From Sporosarcina sp. (GTDB lineage: Bacteria; Bacillota; Bacilli; Bacillales_A; Planococcaceae), in the NCBI RefSeq assembly GCF_029257255.1, contig NZ_JARICI010000078.1, positions 1 through 63,479 on the forward strand: 63,479 nucleotides of DNA. Reading direction: 5' to 3'. The notes under the pieces are model-generated. The model had not been told where the DNA came from. It worked only from the letters and a program-made list of their open reading frames with translations, and made no database searches. The stretch's first letter is position 1. Each line of letters begins with the position of its first letter. Shown one piece after another: positions 36,859 through 45,337 of this stretch. The position numbers and the translations under genes were made by a program.

Positions 36859-37830
36859 TTAAATGATTAATTCCTTTTTAAATTCCAAAAGGTCCGCTTT
36901 TTGAATTTCAAAGTTCAATGCTTTTGAATAATATTGAATGGTTTCTTGCAGTCCCTTAGCTAGTGAATACCGTGGATGCCAATTAAACTCGTTAATAGCC
37001 TTTCTATTATCCAACATACTATTTAGAACCTCGCCTATTCTGACACCTTGATATGTTGGTTTTATATCCGTCCTCCCCAACACTACAGAGACTTGATAAA
37101 ATAATTCTTCAATTGTTGTTTCTGTACAAGAACTAATATTGAATACTCCTTTTGCATCCCCAACTAAAGCTAAACAACAAGCTGCTGCGATGTCCTTCAC
37201 ATAAATAAAGTCTCTTGTTTGGTTACCACCGTATATATTTATTTTTTTATCAGCTAATAATCGATCGATAAATATGGAAATGACACCTGCTTCACCGTTT
37301 GCATTCTGCCTTGGACCATACACATTTGAAAACCTTAATATACAGCTATCCAAACCATTAAATGTACTGTAGTGCTGTATATATTTTTCTGCTGAATATT
37401 TCGAAAGCGCATAAAATGATGATGCGTGAATTGGATGGTTCTCATCCACCGGCAGATAAGACGGTTCACCGTATACCGCTGCAGTGGAGGCAAATAAAAA
37501 CTTTTTCACTCTATATCTCTTTGATAGTTGAAGAATGTTGACCGTTCCAGCAGTATTAGTAAAAAAGTCTAAATACGGATCATTCATCGATACCATAACA
37601 GAGGCTTGCGCAGCTAAATGAATAACATAATCCGGTTGTTCTTGTTCAAATATTGATTCTACTTTCGAATCATTAATATCCATTCGGAATAGCTTTATAT
37701 TTTCCGGAAGATTTTCAAGATATCCTGTCACGCAATTATCAAGTACGATAACTTCAAATTGATCATTCAATAATTCTTCCACGACATGCGAGCCAATGAA
37801 CCCTGCGCCCCCAGTTACTAATACTTTCAA
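36859..37830 (-). CDS. NAD-dependent sugar epimerase/dehydratase
   Basis: A 323-residue extended short-chain dehydrogenase. It has GGAGFIGSHV (7-16) for NAD, the ASTAAVYGE serine/threonine motif and the YALSKYSAEKY catalytic tyrosine-lysine motif, then RFSNVYGPRQN and RDFIYVKDIA. It is most like UDP-glucose 4-epimerases of the shorter, GalE-like/WbpP-like group. It would supply a UDP-galactose- or UDP-N-acetylgalactosamine-type sugar for the repeat unit, but the exact substrate is not fixed by the sequence. Confidence 0.88.
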   Translation of the reverse strand: MKVLVTGGAGFIGSHVVEELLNDQFEVIVLDNCVTGYLENLPENIKLFRMDINDSKVESIFEQEQPDYVIHLAAQASVMVSMNDPYLDFFTNTAGTVNILQLSKRYRVKKFLFASTAAVYGEPSYLPVDENHPIHASSFYALSKYSAEKYIQHYSTFNGLDSCILRFSNVYGPRQNANGEAGVISIFIDRLLADKKINIYGGNQTRDFIYVKDIAAACCLALVGDAKGVFNISSCTETTIEELFYQVSVVLGRTDIKPTYQGVRIGEVLNSMLDNRKAINEFNWHPRYSLAKGLQETIQYYSKALNFEIQKADLLEFKKELII

Positions 37831-37945
37831 AAGATGACCTCCCTTGCTTTTATTTTTATAATATTTCTTTAAAGTTATCTTCTACAATACATTTTCACTT
37901 AAGCAATCGGATTCTTTACCACTCAGGTAACATTTATCTGTGCTA

Positions 37946-38530
37946 TCAAAACTTAATTGGTTTAATGGCATGGAAAAACGTACCATTCCGGACATGTTTC
38001 GCGTTATCCAGCAAATAGTTCAGATATTCGTGTGAGAACTTTTTCCTCAAATACCTATGGGTTATTTCAGAAAAGAAGTGATCTTCCTCAAATACTTCAT
38101 CGGATGAAACAAAGTGCACCAAATTATGCTTACAGAGTTTATTGACAAATTTCCGGATCACCTTACCCTTTTTCCCGATAAGACTCGCTTCATCAATTTG
38201 CACCAGTGCGCCTTTCGCAACAAGTGTATACAATTTATTAGGATTCGATCTTAAATCGCTGTTTACTTCCGCATTCACAATGATTGGGATATATCCAAGT
38301 AACTGAATTTCATAAAAAGTAGTAGAAGCAGAACTCGGAACTTCGTGATGAGGGAATTTAATGAACATATATTTCTCATTGGTAGCAACAGGCAGTAGAT
38401 TTATCTTGATCCTCTTCACCAAGTTACAATAATCTTGTATTTCATTGCCTATTTCCAGATGCACCTTTTCTCCAATAGGCAATCGATTTTTTACTTTGAA
38501 TAAAGTCTGATCACTTAATTCTATGACCAT
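37946..38530 (-). CDS. Degenerate CpsB/YwqE-type PHP phosphatase (predicted inactive)
   Basis: A 194-residue protein that matches the C-terminal two thirds of PHP-family tyrosine phosphatases such as YwqE: YMFIKFPHHEVPSSA, FYEIQLLGYIPIIV, LYTLVAKGALVQ and HNLVHFVSSD all align. The first part with the DIHxH metal site is absent. The two later metal sites are also changed: the HPE triplet is NAE (N86), and the SDAH motif is SDEV (D144, V146). So metal ligands are lost throughout. The reading frame is intact with a good GAGGGGG site, which suggests a kept regulatory or scaffold role. Start ATG at 38530 is preferred over 38545. Confidence 0.75.
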   Translation of the reverse strand: MVIELSDQTLFKVKNRLPIGEKVHLEIGNEIQDYCNLVKRIKINLLPVATNEKYMFIKFPHHEVPSSASTTFYEIQLLGYIPIIVNAEVNSDLRSNPNKLYTLVAKGALVQIDEASLIGKKGKVIRKFVNKLCKHNLVHFVSSDEVFEEDHFFSEITHRYLRKKFSHEYLNYLLDNAKHVRNGTFFHAIKPIKF

Positions 38531-38617
38531 CCCCATCCCCCTCATATATTAGTAGTCAATACTTATGACAAATGTATTTCCCATCAATTTGGCTGACTTG
38601 ATAGGCAAGTGCACATT

Positions 38618-38902
38618 TCACTCATTATCCCTGTATCCCATGATCAACACAGCTTCCTTTAAAATGTTAATTTCTCTCTGCAATCGCTGATTATCTTCAC
38701 GTAGATTAAACAATTCCATTTCTTCATAGAAATCATTATCTTGAAGACTTGCCGCCGCACCGCGTGCATTTGTCCATTTTTCGTTGTTTGAAATAACTGA
38801 GGCATACTTTAGCAAGATTTCTTTTCTAGATATTCCATTCCTATAAGGAAGCGTAATTTGCATTTTGTGTTCCTCTGCAAACTTATTTTTTTCGTGAGTC
38901 AT
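38618..38902 (-). CDS. Small helix-turn-helix/coiled-coil protein resembling IS3 OrfA
   Basis: A 94-residue protein. The N-terminal part (KFAEEHKMQITLPYRNG, then ISRKEILLKY) resembles the HTH of IS3-type OrfA transposase subunits, and the C-terminal EDNQRLQREINILKEAVLIMG resembles their leucine-zipper helix. No OrfB and no inverted repeats are seen nearby, so it is not part of a live insertion sequence. It sits between the XRE regulator and the degenerate phosphatase and may be a domesticated DNA-binding protein. Start ATG at 38902 follows GGGGAGATG. Confidence 0.55.
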   Translation of the reverse strand: MTHEKNKFAEEHKMQITLPYRNGISRKEILLKYASVISNNEKWTNARGAAASLQDNDFYEEMELFNLREDNQRLQREINILKEAVLIMGYRDNE

Positions 38903-38966
38903 TGTCACATCTCCCCACATTTCATTCTTCTACTTGTTCTACATACTTTACAATTTCGTTTATGTT

Positions 38967-39197
38967 TTAGTGTTTACGATCATCTGTGTTGTTTTCCGAA
39001 ACATTCGGATTAAAAAAAATATGCCCAAGGGGTATATTTAAATAGTCCGATACTTTTTGCATCGTTTTGGCACTTGGCAAATACGATCCTGTTTCAATTC
39101 TAGAGAGAGCTGCGCGACTAATATCAAGATGTTTCGACATCTCTTCTTGTGTTACACCTTGAATTTTACGATATTTTTTAATATTATTTTCAAGCAC
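38967..39197 (-). CDS. XRE-family transcription regulator
   Basis: A 76-residue protein that is almost only a Cro/CI-type helix-turn-helix (about 5-60): VTQEEMSKHLDISRAALSRIETGSYLPS. It is the first leftward gene ahead of the polysaccharide operon and probably controls it and itself, as copies of a CAACACAT sequence surround its promoter. The start is GTG at 39197, about 11 bases after GGAAGGAG. Repressor function is inferred. Confidence 0.85.
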   Translation of the reverse strand: MLENNIKKYRKIQGVTQEEMSKHLDISRAALSRIETGSYLPSAKTMQKVSDYLNIPLGHIFFNPNVSENNTDDRKH

Positions 39198-39234
39198 TAG
39201 ATTAGTAACTCCTTCCTATAATTTGTTCGGTGTT

Positions 39235-39345
39235 ACAACACATATTATACTCTTTTGTTTTTTTTGTCAACACATTTATGTTATTATTAATGTGTTGATC
39301 ATTTGGTTAAGTTACTATGACTTTCCAATAGTTATCGCAACACAT
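39235..39345. promoter_or_regulatory. XRE promoter with repeated CAACACAT operator half-sites
   Basis: Copies of CAACACAT lie at 39236-39243, 39268-39275 and 39338-39345 on the plus strand, and an inverted copy ATGTGTTG at 39290-39297; 39267-39275 and 39290-39298 form a perfect 9-bp inverted repeat. On the minus strand a promoter with TTGACA (39270-39265) and TATAAT (39249-39244), 15 bases apart, overlaps two of the copies. This layout suggests autorepression by the XRE protein encoded at 39197. Confidence 0.6.
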
Positions 39346-39591
39346 AACGTAAACACACTGATATACGGTATTACATTTTGAATATGCATCAAGAAAACGA
39401 CAATCTTTATCAGATTGTTTATGAACTTCTCCCTAATAAATATAGTATCTTAGCGCAATATAGTTTATTATTTAGGTATATACTACTTACAGTATAGCAA
39501 TTATATATCGCAACCCTACGTGCAGGGTTGCACAAAAATTAAAATTTATATATTATTAGAACTCAAATATTGAAGATGGACGTGAATACAA
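39346..39591. other. AT-rich divergent intergenic region
   Basis: No gene is seen. The stretch lies between two divergent XRE genes. It holds a short near-perfect inverted repeat around 39510-39530 (GCAACCCT ... AGGGTTGC), which could be a hairpin or an operator for the plus-strand XRE gene. Confidence 0.45.
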
Positions 39592-39990
39592 GTGAATAAA
39601 TTCGGAGAGCAGATTCGCCAGTTTCGAAAAAGCAAAAAACTAACTTTAAGAGCTTTAGCTGAAATGTCAAACTTGAGTTACTCATTTATCGCTTCTTTAG
39701 AAAAAGGACGCTATAATCCCTCAAGAGAATCCATCTATTCTATTGCAAAACCATTAGGTGCAGATGTAAATGAACTATTAATGCTCGCGGGATTTCTTCC
39801 AGATCAACACGATACAAATGAAAATCAGCAATCAAAACATAGCGAATTTACTTCTTCTAGTGAAACGTTTGAGCTAGAAGATATTATGAAGTTACAAGTA
39901 ACCTTTGAAGGAAAAAGAGTTAAAGAAGCGGATAAAATAGCACTTCTTGCATTTTTGCAAACAATAGCTGGAATGAAAAGTTCTGAATGA
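39592..39990 (+). CDS. XRE-family transcription regulator with C-terminal extension
   Basis: A 132-residue protein with an N-terminal Cro/CI-type helix-turn-helix (about 4-62: LRALAEMSNLSYSFIASLEKGRYNPS) and a C-terminal acidic/helical part (about 85-132). The N-terminal part is like SinR-type and phage repressors; the tail may serve for oligomerisation. It starts with GTG at 39592 and has a weak ribosome binding site. It is divergent from the other XRE gene and shares the operator-rich region with it. Its targets are not known. Confidence 0.82.
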   Translation: MNKFGEQIRQFRKSKKLTLRALAEMSNLSYSFIASLEKGRYNPSRESIYSIAKPLGADVNELLMLAGFLPDQHDTNENQQSKHSEFTSSSETFELEDIMKLQVTFEGKRVKEADKIALLAFLQTIAGMKSSE

Positions 39991-40281
39991 TATTATGTAT
40001 TATTTCCATAAAAAACAGCTAATTAATTAAAAATAGTATCAATAAAGAGTCTTGATTTTATTTAAAAACATATAATATGAAAAGTTTTATTGTTTTTATT
40101 CATAAACTTACAATTCAGCTTTTTTCTTCATTCAATTTTGTATTTTAAAAATCCATTTCCCAACTACGACTGCCTGAACCATAATGAAAAATGGAGTATT
40201 TATTTGTCTTGATTTTTAATTTGTTTGTCAGTTGTACACTACAAGCGAATTTTTAAGCTAAAGGTTTGGGGGTGTAGAAGA

Positions 40282-41208
40282 ATGGCTGGAAGTACTGATA
40301 AGAAGAAAAGGAAATGGTTTTGGATTCTTTGCGGGATTGGCATCATTGTTGCTACTGTACTTATTTATGGAGTAATGCTCTACATAGAATTAACGAGGAC
40401 AGTCCAAGAAATACATGAACCGATTAAGCGAGAACCGCAAGTCAAACGCACTGAAGCGATTGCTTTGAACGAACTGAATCCTTTTTCAGTATTGGTTCTT
40501 GGTGTAGACGAACGTGCGGGGGATGCGGGGAGATCTGATACCATGATTGTCCTGACAATAAATCCAAGACTTAATGGAATGAAGATGGTCAGTATTCCCA
40601 GGGACACTTATACTGAGATTATCGGAAAAGATATAAAAGATAAAATCAACCATGCTTTTTCTTTTGGCGGTATTGAAATGGCCATGGACAGTGTTGAGAA
40701 CTTTTTAGATATCCCCATTGATTATGTAGTACAAGTAAATATGGAAAGCTTTAAAGATATTGTCGATGCGGTCGGCGGTATAAAAATAAAGAATACCTTA
40801 GACTTTGAAATCGAAGGTCATCATTTTCCGGTAGGAGACTTATCAATGAATGGCGCAGATGCCCTTGCATTTGTCAGGATGAGATACGACGATCCGAACG
40901 GTGACTTTGGTCGACAGGATCGACAGAAATACGTCATTCAGGAGGTGCTGAAAAAAGGGGCTTCCTTAAAAAGCCTGGTAAACTATCGAAACATTTTCAG
41001 TTCAATTGAAAACAACGTACGTACAAATATGACTTTCGAAGATATGAAAGAATTACAAGCAAATTATAAAGAGACAGTGAATCACATAGACCAACTGGTT
41101 TTTAAAGACGGTGAGGGAATGAAAATCAATGGTGTTTGGTATTATGTTATGAATGACACAGAGTTAGAAACAATGAGGAATGAATTAAAAGTTCATTTGG
41201 AGCTATAA
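40282..41208 (+). CDS. LytR-CpsA-Psr (LCP) family glycopolymer ligase
   Basis: A 308-residue membrane-anchored protein. Residues 1-11 are basic, 12-34 form one membrane helix, and the LCP domain (about 70-225) lies outside. Diagnostic motifs are VLVLGVDERAGDAGRSDTM (Asp and Arg that bind the pyrophosphate lipid), SIPRDTY, KINHAFSFGG and FVRMRYDDPNGDFGRQDRQ. LCP enzymes move glycopolymers from undecaprenyl pyrophosphate to peptidoglycan, so it may attach the polymer made by the neighbouring cluster. ATG at 40282 follows GGGGGTG. About 290 AT-rich non-coding bases precede it. Confidence 0.93.
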   Translation: MAGSTDKKKRKWFWILCGIGIIVATVLIYGVMLYIELTRTVQEIHEPIKREPQVKRTEAIALNELNPFSVLVLGVDERAGDAGRSDTMIVLTINPRLNGMKMVSIPRDTYTEIIGKDIKDKINHAFSFGGIEMAMDSVENFLDIPIDYVVQVNMESFKDIVDAVGGIKIKNTLDFEIEGHHFPVGDLSMNGADALAFVRMRYDDPNGDFGRQDRQKYVIQEVLKKGASLKSLVNYRNIFSSIENNVRTNMTFEDMKELQANYKETVNHIDQLVFKDGEGMKINGVWYYVMNDTELETMRNELKVHLEL

Positions 41209-41337
41209 ACAGATCTGATGAATGATTCCATCTATCCAAACCAAAATCATTTTTTGTTTACGAGAAAGAATATCAAAAGACCAGTTAGCTCTGGCCTTGC
41301 CCTATTGAACCATCTTTATAAAATCCAATATAGACGC

Positions 41338-41380
41338 AAAAAAGTCTTCCAATCGATTTTACTCGATTAGAAGACTTTTT
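41338..41380. terminator. Bidirectional terminator between LCP and 5'-nucleotidase genes
   Basis: AAAAAAGTCTTCCAATCGA pairs with TCGATTAGAAGACTTTTT around a short loop; one bulged/mismatched pair only. It serves both convergent genes. Confidence 0.8.
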
Positions 41381-41390
41381 GATTCATTAC

Positions 41391-43613
41391 TTACTTTTTC
41401 ACATCAACAATACGGCCTTCAATTGCAGGTGAAACTGTTCCAAGATTTTTCATGTGATCACGCAGGTTCACCCAGTCATCAAGCCCAAGATCTTTAACAC
41501 GGCCTTTATCATATGCATCGCCAAGAACTTTGAAACCGTCCCCTCCACGTGCTGTAAAAGCATTTGTCGTCACTACATACTCTTTATCCATGTCGATGTC
41601 AACGAACTCACCGTTGATTTTCACTTTCATGGACTGAACACGATTGCCAACTTCTTTACTGCTGTCAAATGTCATCTTCATACCGGACATGTGAAGGAAT
41701 CCGCCCTCTTCAATCGGAGAATTTCTAACACTGTGCTCCAGAGTATTTTTAATTTCAGCACCTGTCAGCGTAACAAGAGATAATGTATTTCCGAAAGGCA
41801 GTACTTCCATTACTTCGCCAATCGTGACAGGCCCTTTATTTATGCTGTTACGAATTCCTCCTCCGTTTTGAAGAGCAATTACAGTTTTCGGATCATATTC
41901 TTTTGCTTTTGCCAGCATTCCGTCAGTAATCAGGTTACCTAGTGCTGTTTCATTCGCACGGACGCTCGGCCCTGGATTATCTTCACCGCGGTGTCTCGGG
42001 TTGGGCAGATCAACTGTCAGATTTGCTCCGAATTCCTGTCCGAAAGTTTCCTCGATTTTTCCAGAGAACTTTTTAAGTACTTCAGCAGCTTCCGGATCTT
42101 CCGCCTTGTCGCTTAATTTGATCAATTCACCGGCATGTCCTGTGATTACGCCATTTTCGTCAAACTCCACGTCTATTGTTCCCAGATGAGTTAAATACTG
42201 ATCAGCCTGAACAATAATCGTAGGATCTTTCTTTACTCCGTTAGAATCCTTATCCACAACTACCGGTTTAGATAATTTCGTATGCGAATGACCGCCGACA
42301 ATAATATCTATGCCCTTGACGGATGCTGCCAGCAGTAAATCATTCCCTACAGACGGATCACTGTCGAAACCGATGTGATTCACTGAAATGATTTTGTTGA
42401 CTCCCTGGCTTTCAAAGTACGCTACCGCTTTCTCGGCCGACTCTTTATAATCCAAAAACTTAACTGCTTTTGGGCTGGAGACGAATTCTGTACTTTCAGT
42501 AGTTAAACCGAAGATTCCTACTTTCTCGCCGTTCACTTCTTTTATAAGCCCTTTATGAATTTCTCCTAAGGCAGGAGTACTTGTAAACTCTGTCTCACTT
42601 ACGATGTCTTTTAGCATAGGATCTTTAGAGAAATCAATATTTGTTCCAATCACAGGGAAATTAGCGCCTTTCACAAAGTTCGCCAGTGCCTGATGACCAT
42701 TTTCGCTGTCGCCTAGATCAAATTCATGATTACCAAACACCATCGCGTCAAGACCCATCAAATTCATGAGTGCCATATCAGCTTGTCCTTCAAACTCCGT
42801 GAAATACAGTGTTCCAGAGAATGCGTCACCACCATGAAGAAGCAGGGCTTCTGGTTTTTCTTTTCGGATTTCTTTAATAGCGGTAATAGCTTTCGGCATT
42901 TCCGCAACGCGCGCGTGTGAATCATTCATATGCATCAGAGATAATGTAAAACCTGTCTCTTGGGGTTGTTCCGGCTTCTCAGGAGTCACTAACTGATTAG
43001 CACGATGAATAAATGATGCAAATGCCCCACGCGTTACCGGTTCATTAGGTCTGTAATCTTTTAACTGGTCGGTTAGTCCAAGGTTTGCTAAAATTTGTAC
43101 ACCTTTTTTGTGTGACTCGCCCACATTGGATAAGTTGATAGTAACTTTCTCACCAGAATCATATTGATCGAGATTCAATGCATTGACCAATACAGATGCC
43201 ATTTGCTGTCTAGTTAAGGCTTGAGTAGGATTAAAGTTCCCTTTTTCATCACCTTTAAATACATTTGCATGTGTAAGCGTCGCCATCTCTTTTGCATAAT
43301 AGCTGTTAGCTGTTAGATCTTTATACTGTTTTAAGACATCAGCCACATTAGACGGCTCCTGAAAATCACCCATTTTTGCCAAAATTAACGCTGCATGGCG
43401 GCGCTCAATTGAATTACCGGGCTTGAACTGACTTTCCGAATATCCACGAATAACATTTTGATCTGTTAAGGCTTTAATTGCTTCATAGTGCGTATTGTCT
43501 TTCGCTACGTCTTTATACCACTGTTCTACAGCTCCTACAGAAGCACCTGCAAGTACTACTGCACCTGCAACTACAAATGTCGAGCCAAACCTGCGTACAT
43601 TTTTACTTTTCAT
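41391..43613 (-). CDS. SLH-anchored 5'-nucleotidase/2',3'-cyclic phosphodiesterase
   Basis: A 740-residue secreted enzyme. Residues 1-28 form a signal peptide (VAGAVVLAGASVGAV). Three S-layer homology domains follow (about 30-210; repeats with YKDVAKDNTHYEAI, YKDLTANSYYAKEM and LSNVGESHKKGV) that bind pyruvylated wall polymers. The metallophosphatase domain (about 222-500) has HMNDSHAR, HGGDAFSG, FGNHEFD and GGHSHT; the nucleotide-binding 5_nucleotid_C domain (about 530-700) has LGNLITDG and NGGGIRNSI. It salvages phosphate and nucleosides at the cell surface. It needs a suitable wall polymer, which links it to the LCP gene beside it. Confidence 0.93.
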   Translation of the reverse strand: MKSKNVRRFGSTFVVAGAVVLAGASVGAVEQWYKDVAKDNTHYEAIKALTDQNVIRGYSESQFKPGNSIERRHAALILAKMGDFQEPSNVADVLKQYKDLTANSYYAKEMATLTHANVFKGDEKGNFNPTQALTRQQMASVLVNALNLDQYDSGEKVTINLSNVGESHKKGVQILANLGLTDQLKDYRPNEPVTRGAFASFIHRANQLVTPEKPEQPQETGFTLSLMHMNDSHARVAEMPKAITAIKEIRKEKPEALLLHGGDAFSGTLYFTEFEGQADMALMNLMGLDAMVFGNHEFDLGDSENGHQALANFVKGANFPVIGTNIDFSKDPMLKDIVSETEFTSTPALGEIHKGLIKEVNGEKVGIFGLTTESTEFVSSPKAVKFLDYKESAEKAVAYFESQGVNKIISVNHIGFDSDPSVGNDLLLAASVKGIDIIVGGHSHTKLSKPVVVDKDSNGVKKDPTIIVQADQYLTHLGTIDVEFDENGVITGHAGELIKLSDKAEDPEAAEVLKKFSGKIEETFGQEFGANLTVDLPNPRHRGEDNPGPSVRANETALGNLITDGMLAKAKEYDPKTVIALQNGGGIRNSINKGPVTIGEVMEVLPFGNTLSLVTLTGAEIKNTLEHSVRNSPIEEGGFLHMSGMKMTFDSSKEVGNRVQSMKVKINGEFVDIDMDKEYVVTTNAFTARGGDGFKVLGDAYDKGRVKDLGLDDWVNLRDHMKNLGTVSPAIEGRIVDVKK

Positions 43614-44305
43614 ATACGACTACCCCCTTAAAATAGTAATTAATTAAACTTAAATACTAAAATTTCAGAATCTACCTAAGTATAGTTAGAGAGCCGAAAT
43701 ATGTCAAGACAGTGATGTGATAATTGTCACAAATCAAATGGGGATTGGCAGTGCTTTTTACTGCTTTAAAAGAATTGTCTTTAAAACATGTGCTTGACAG
43801 CTTATTTATTATGCAGTCTGGGATTTGCGCTGCAGATGGGACGCTTTCCGCGGGCACGGCCTTAGCCGCTTCCCTCGCTTCGCTCAGTCCAGGGTCTTCG
43901 GCTCGCGCTGTTCCCGCAGGAGTCGCCCATCTTCCGCTCCAATCCTACCCGATAACATATAGTAAATTAGAATCCAGTCCTCAAATTTTGTAACATTTGT
44001 ACGCAATAAATTATATGAAATCAGGAACAGATTTCAGTGAATTACCCCTTTAGAGACAATAGGATGTTTTCAGTTTGTATAAGTATAATTAACTGCTGCG
44101 TATATTAATATAATACTATTTTTTACTTTTTAAGTAATATCGTAGTTTTAAAGCTGGATTAATGGTAGAATAAGGACAAGTTTTGTAAAATAATATCAAA
44201 TTAGGGTTTTCCACGGTTTATTAACCGTGTTTATTTTTACAGAAGACATGGGAATATCTCACTAAGTTGTAGATGTGAGACAAATTAATCAAAGGGGGAT
44301 TTTAA
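43614..44305. other. Intergenic region with a dispersed repeat
   Basis: No gene is supported in these 690 bases. The middle is the G+C-rich repeat listed separately; on both sides the DNA is AT-rich. A small frame across the repeat is not coding. A short stem (CCACGGTT ... AACCGTG, about 44211-44230) lies ahead of the gene at 44306. Confidence 0.5.
43835..43940. repeat. Bacillales dispersed G+C-rich palindromic repeat
   Basis: A G+C-rich unit with ends GATGGGACGCTTTCCGCGGG and, inverted, CCCGCAGGAGTCGCCCATC, enclosing CTCGCTTCGCTC and GTCTTCGGCTCG. It resembles a non-coding repeat found many times in genomes of Bacillaceae and Planococcaceae. It can fold into an imperfect cruciform. Recognised from memory; copy number in this genome is unknown. 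Confidence 0.6.
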
Positions 44306-45325
44306 ATGGGAGAATTCTTGGCTGTGGTTGGAGCATTTACATTTCTAATCGGTCTAGTCATGTTAATCATTGCTATCATTAGAAAAAAACCTAAAAAGAA
44401 AGTGGGCATTGCTACGGGTGTTGGCTTCGTGATTATCATGATTGCAGGCTCAATACTTCCACCACCAGAAGAAACTGCTACCAGCAAAGAAAAGGTGGCT
44501 GTGGATAGCCAAAAAGAAAGTGGCGAAAAGAAAGAAAAAGCTTCAAAAGACGAGGAAGCAAAAAAAGTGGCTGCTGATAAAGCGGACGCGGAAAAGAAGA
44601 AACAAGCTGCCGAGAAAAAGAAGAAAGAACAACTCAATGTAAAAGGCACTGTAAAAGCAACTTCTGAAAAAGGAAAGATAAAAGTTGCTATTGATACCAA
44701 TATACCCGATGGGAGTTTATTAGAAGTATCTTTGATAGACGGTAACTTGAATCATAAAAGTGGCTTCGTAAAAGTGAAAGATGGCATTGCGGAAACTTCA
44801 TTCGATATTCCTTCTGATTGGAAACCAGCTCACTTTGCAGCGAACGCTATGTTCCGTTTCAATTTGGACGAACATCCGCAGCCTGAAGATATCAAAAATA
44901 TCTATGGAGAAACAGGTAACAAAATGACCGGGGACCTTGCTTCCGAAAATCAACTAGGTGGTAAGAATGCTGTTTTCGAAACAGTCACTGTACCCTATCC
45001 TTCTGAAGAAGCAGTTAAGACTGAACAAGATAAATCTTTTAATCAGGCAATTGCTGAAATGAAAGAATTGGGTGGTGGAATCATTCTGGATGTTACGCCA
45101 AGGCAAGGCAATTGGGATATCGTCAACGTGGTAATAAGTGATGCCTGGTACTACTCACCCGATCATGAAAAAGAAAGGTTCGTAGATCAAATTGGGGAAT
45201 TGGTGATGAACCTAGTGAACAACTCTGGTAAATACGAGGATCTAGTTTCTGTATATTTCGTAGATAGCTATGGATCCGATCTAGCAACACCAAAAATATT
45301 AGGCGGTTGGAAACTCAAGAAATAA
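44306..45325 (+). CDS. Unrecognised membrane-anchored protein with charged linker
   Basis: A 339-residue protein. Two hydrophobic segments (about 3-25 and 34-52) are followed by a highly charged Lys/Glu/Ala linker (about 55-108, likely helical) and a C-terminal globular part (about 110-339) rich in beta-type sequence (VKGTVKATSEKGKIKVAID, GGGIILDVTPRQGNW). I do not recognise the fold. The N-terminal layout with a double membrane anchor and long linker suggests a domain held away from the membrane. Start ATG follows AAAGGGGGA. It stands at the entry of the AT-rich accessory part, ahead of the dead ImmA-like gene. Confidence 0.75.
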   Translation: MGEFLAVVGAFTFLIGLVMLIIAIIRKKPKKKVGIATGVGFVIIMIAGSILPPPEETATSKEKVAVDSQKESGEKKEKASKDEEAKKVAADKADAEKKKQAAEKKKKEQLNVKGTVKATSEKGKIKVAIDTNIPDGSLLEVSLIDGNLNHKSGFVKVKDGIAETSFDIPSDWKPAHFAANAMFRFNLDEHPQPEDIKNIYGETGNKMTGDLASENQLGGKNAVFETVTVPYPSEEAVKTEQDKSFNQAIAEMKELGGGIILDVTPRQGNWDIVNVVISDAWYYSPDHEKERFVDQIGELVMNLVNNSGKYEDLVSVYFVDSYGSDLATPKILGGWKLKK

Positions 45326-45337
45326 GGTTGTGATTTC

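Noticed and set aside
38618..38902. Active IS3 insertion sequence
   Set aside because: No OrfB with a DDE domain and no terminal inverted repeats are seen near the OrfA-like gene.
43724..43993. 89-residue plus-strand frame
   Set aside because: It runs across the G+C-rich dispersed repeat; its Ala/Ser-rich sequence is a by-product of that repeat and there is no ribosome binding site.
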